NCBI GenBank assembly: GCA_002786225.1
Contig: PEQN01000011.1
Span: 1-64,000 of the forward strand
Direction: 5' to 3'
DNA from: Leptospira sp.
Lineage (GTDB): Bacteria; Spirochaetota; Leptospiria; Leptospirales; Leptospiraceae
DNA: 64,000 nucleotides
This document shows, in pieces, positions 63,542 through 64,000 of this stretch (position 1 is its first letter; every line of letters begins with the position of its first letter). Under the pieces are notes generated by a model, which worked only from the letters and a program-made list of their open reading frames with translations, searched no databases and was not told the origin of the DNA. Made by a program: the position numbers and the translations under genes.

Positions 63542-64000
63542 ATGAAAAAATCATTAGTATTTTATAATCTAACTCCCTTAATTTTAACTATTGCTTTTCT
63601 AAGAATATCCAGTATTTGAATGGCAAAACGTCGGAATTATAAGATTACATAACAAAAGAAATAAAGAATGCCATTTTTTTTTTGCAATATTCACTATGTC
63701 ACCACTTCAATCAAGAAGTTCAATTTCTAAGTAGAAAAATTTAGCATAGAAAACACGAGGGCTCACCATAGGGTTGATTTTGTAAAATAATTCTAAAGGA
63801 AAGCCCTCTATGAAATTAAAATCATAACCCGAGATAAGGAAAAAGATTATTAGGTATTCTTAAAGGAAAATCTAAAGTTACTTTTTCAAAAAATTTTAAT
63901 ATTACTGAAGAAGAACTTTTTCTGGTTTTCAATCAGAAGATATACCTAATCTCTTAAAACAAATGAGTATTGAAGTGCTAAATTTATCAGCTGACGAAGC
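63542..64000. other. Right-edge debris: truncated signal sequence and inverted repeat
   Basis: An ATG at 63542 opens a 26-codon frame that looks like a signal peptide and stops, so it is probably a broken exported-protein gene. Further on, GAGGGCT (63757-63763) and AGCCCTC (63804-63810) form an inverted pair, followed by frames interrupted by stops and by an apparent frame change near 63915, after which DIPNLLKQMSIEVLNLSADEA-like coding continues off the edge. This could be remains of an insertion sequence. No transposase motif is certain. Confidence 0.4.

Overview
The window (about 64 kb, roughly 36-38 % G+C by eye) looks like a chromosome segment from a Gram-negative spirochaete of the Leptospiraceae. 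That assignment is an inference. It rests on the low G+C, an LPS gene (lpxK), many small lipoproteins with loose lipoboxes, a FlgM with a sigma-28-type promoter, a VKOR-DsbA fusion, a single-subunit glycyl-tRNA synthetase and a scattered set of his genes. An AlkB-type alkane hydroxylase and a class II photolyase suggest a free-living or environmental species. I saw no rRNA, tRNA or CRISPR array.

Layout. 0-2.5 kb is a copper locus: a copper P-type ATPase cut by the left edge, with its metal-binding domain in a different frame, then a CopZ-like chaperone, an exported protein and a divergent CueR-type regulator. 2.5-10.9 kb holds an EamA transporter, a THUMP RNA methyltransferase, ung, a DUF368 lipid-carrier flippase, a three-gene operon of unknown function with an alpha/beta hydrolase, a Cys-rich exported protein and rsmI. 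10.9-17.5 kb runs flgM, a degenerate iron-ADH-fold protein, mnmC, lpxK, hisE and a thioredoxin-TPR protein. 17.6-24.3 kb is mostly minus strand: a citrate-synthase-fold protein lacking the catalytic residues, a STAS protein, a cytochrome c lipoprotein, a TIGR01777 epimerase, and an operon of lipase, two MaoC hydratases and an alcohol dehydrogenase.

24.4-32 kb carries a sulfatase-fold lipoprotein with a small gene overlapping its start, a PlsC-type acyltransferase, a class II photolyase coupled to clpS, and a lone AIPR-type anti-phage candidate. 32-40 kb is a block of exported and membrane proteins: two papain-like proteases, a PrsW-like protein and a multi-pass protein with a TonB-like tail. 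40-53.5 kb is core metabolism and envelope: glyQS, a protein with only the XPB/Ssl2 helicase C-terminal domain, ubiB-feoA-feoB, a NeuB-family sialic acid synthase, an M23 endopeptidase, VKOR-DsbA and hisB-hisH-hisA.

53.5-64 kb looks accessory: a 0.65 kb region with no clear gene, an AraC/AhpD pair, a five-gene island with lipoproteins, ankyrin repeats and a DUF4157-like HExxH protein, a tetR-alkB operon, a decayed small gene resembling a toxin-antitoxin module, a MarR/YceI-like divergent pair and mobile-element-like debris at the right edge.

The observations I rate highest are the copA frame break, which resembles the programmed frameshift of E. coli copA, the citrate synthase homologue with all three catalytic residues replaced, the metal-less iron-ADH homologue behind flgM, and the DUF4157 island.
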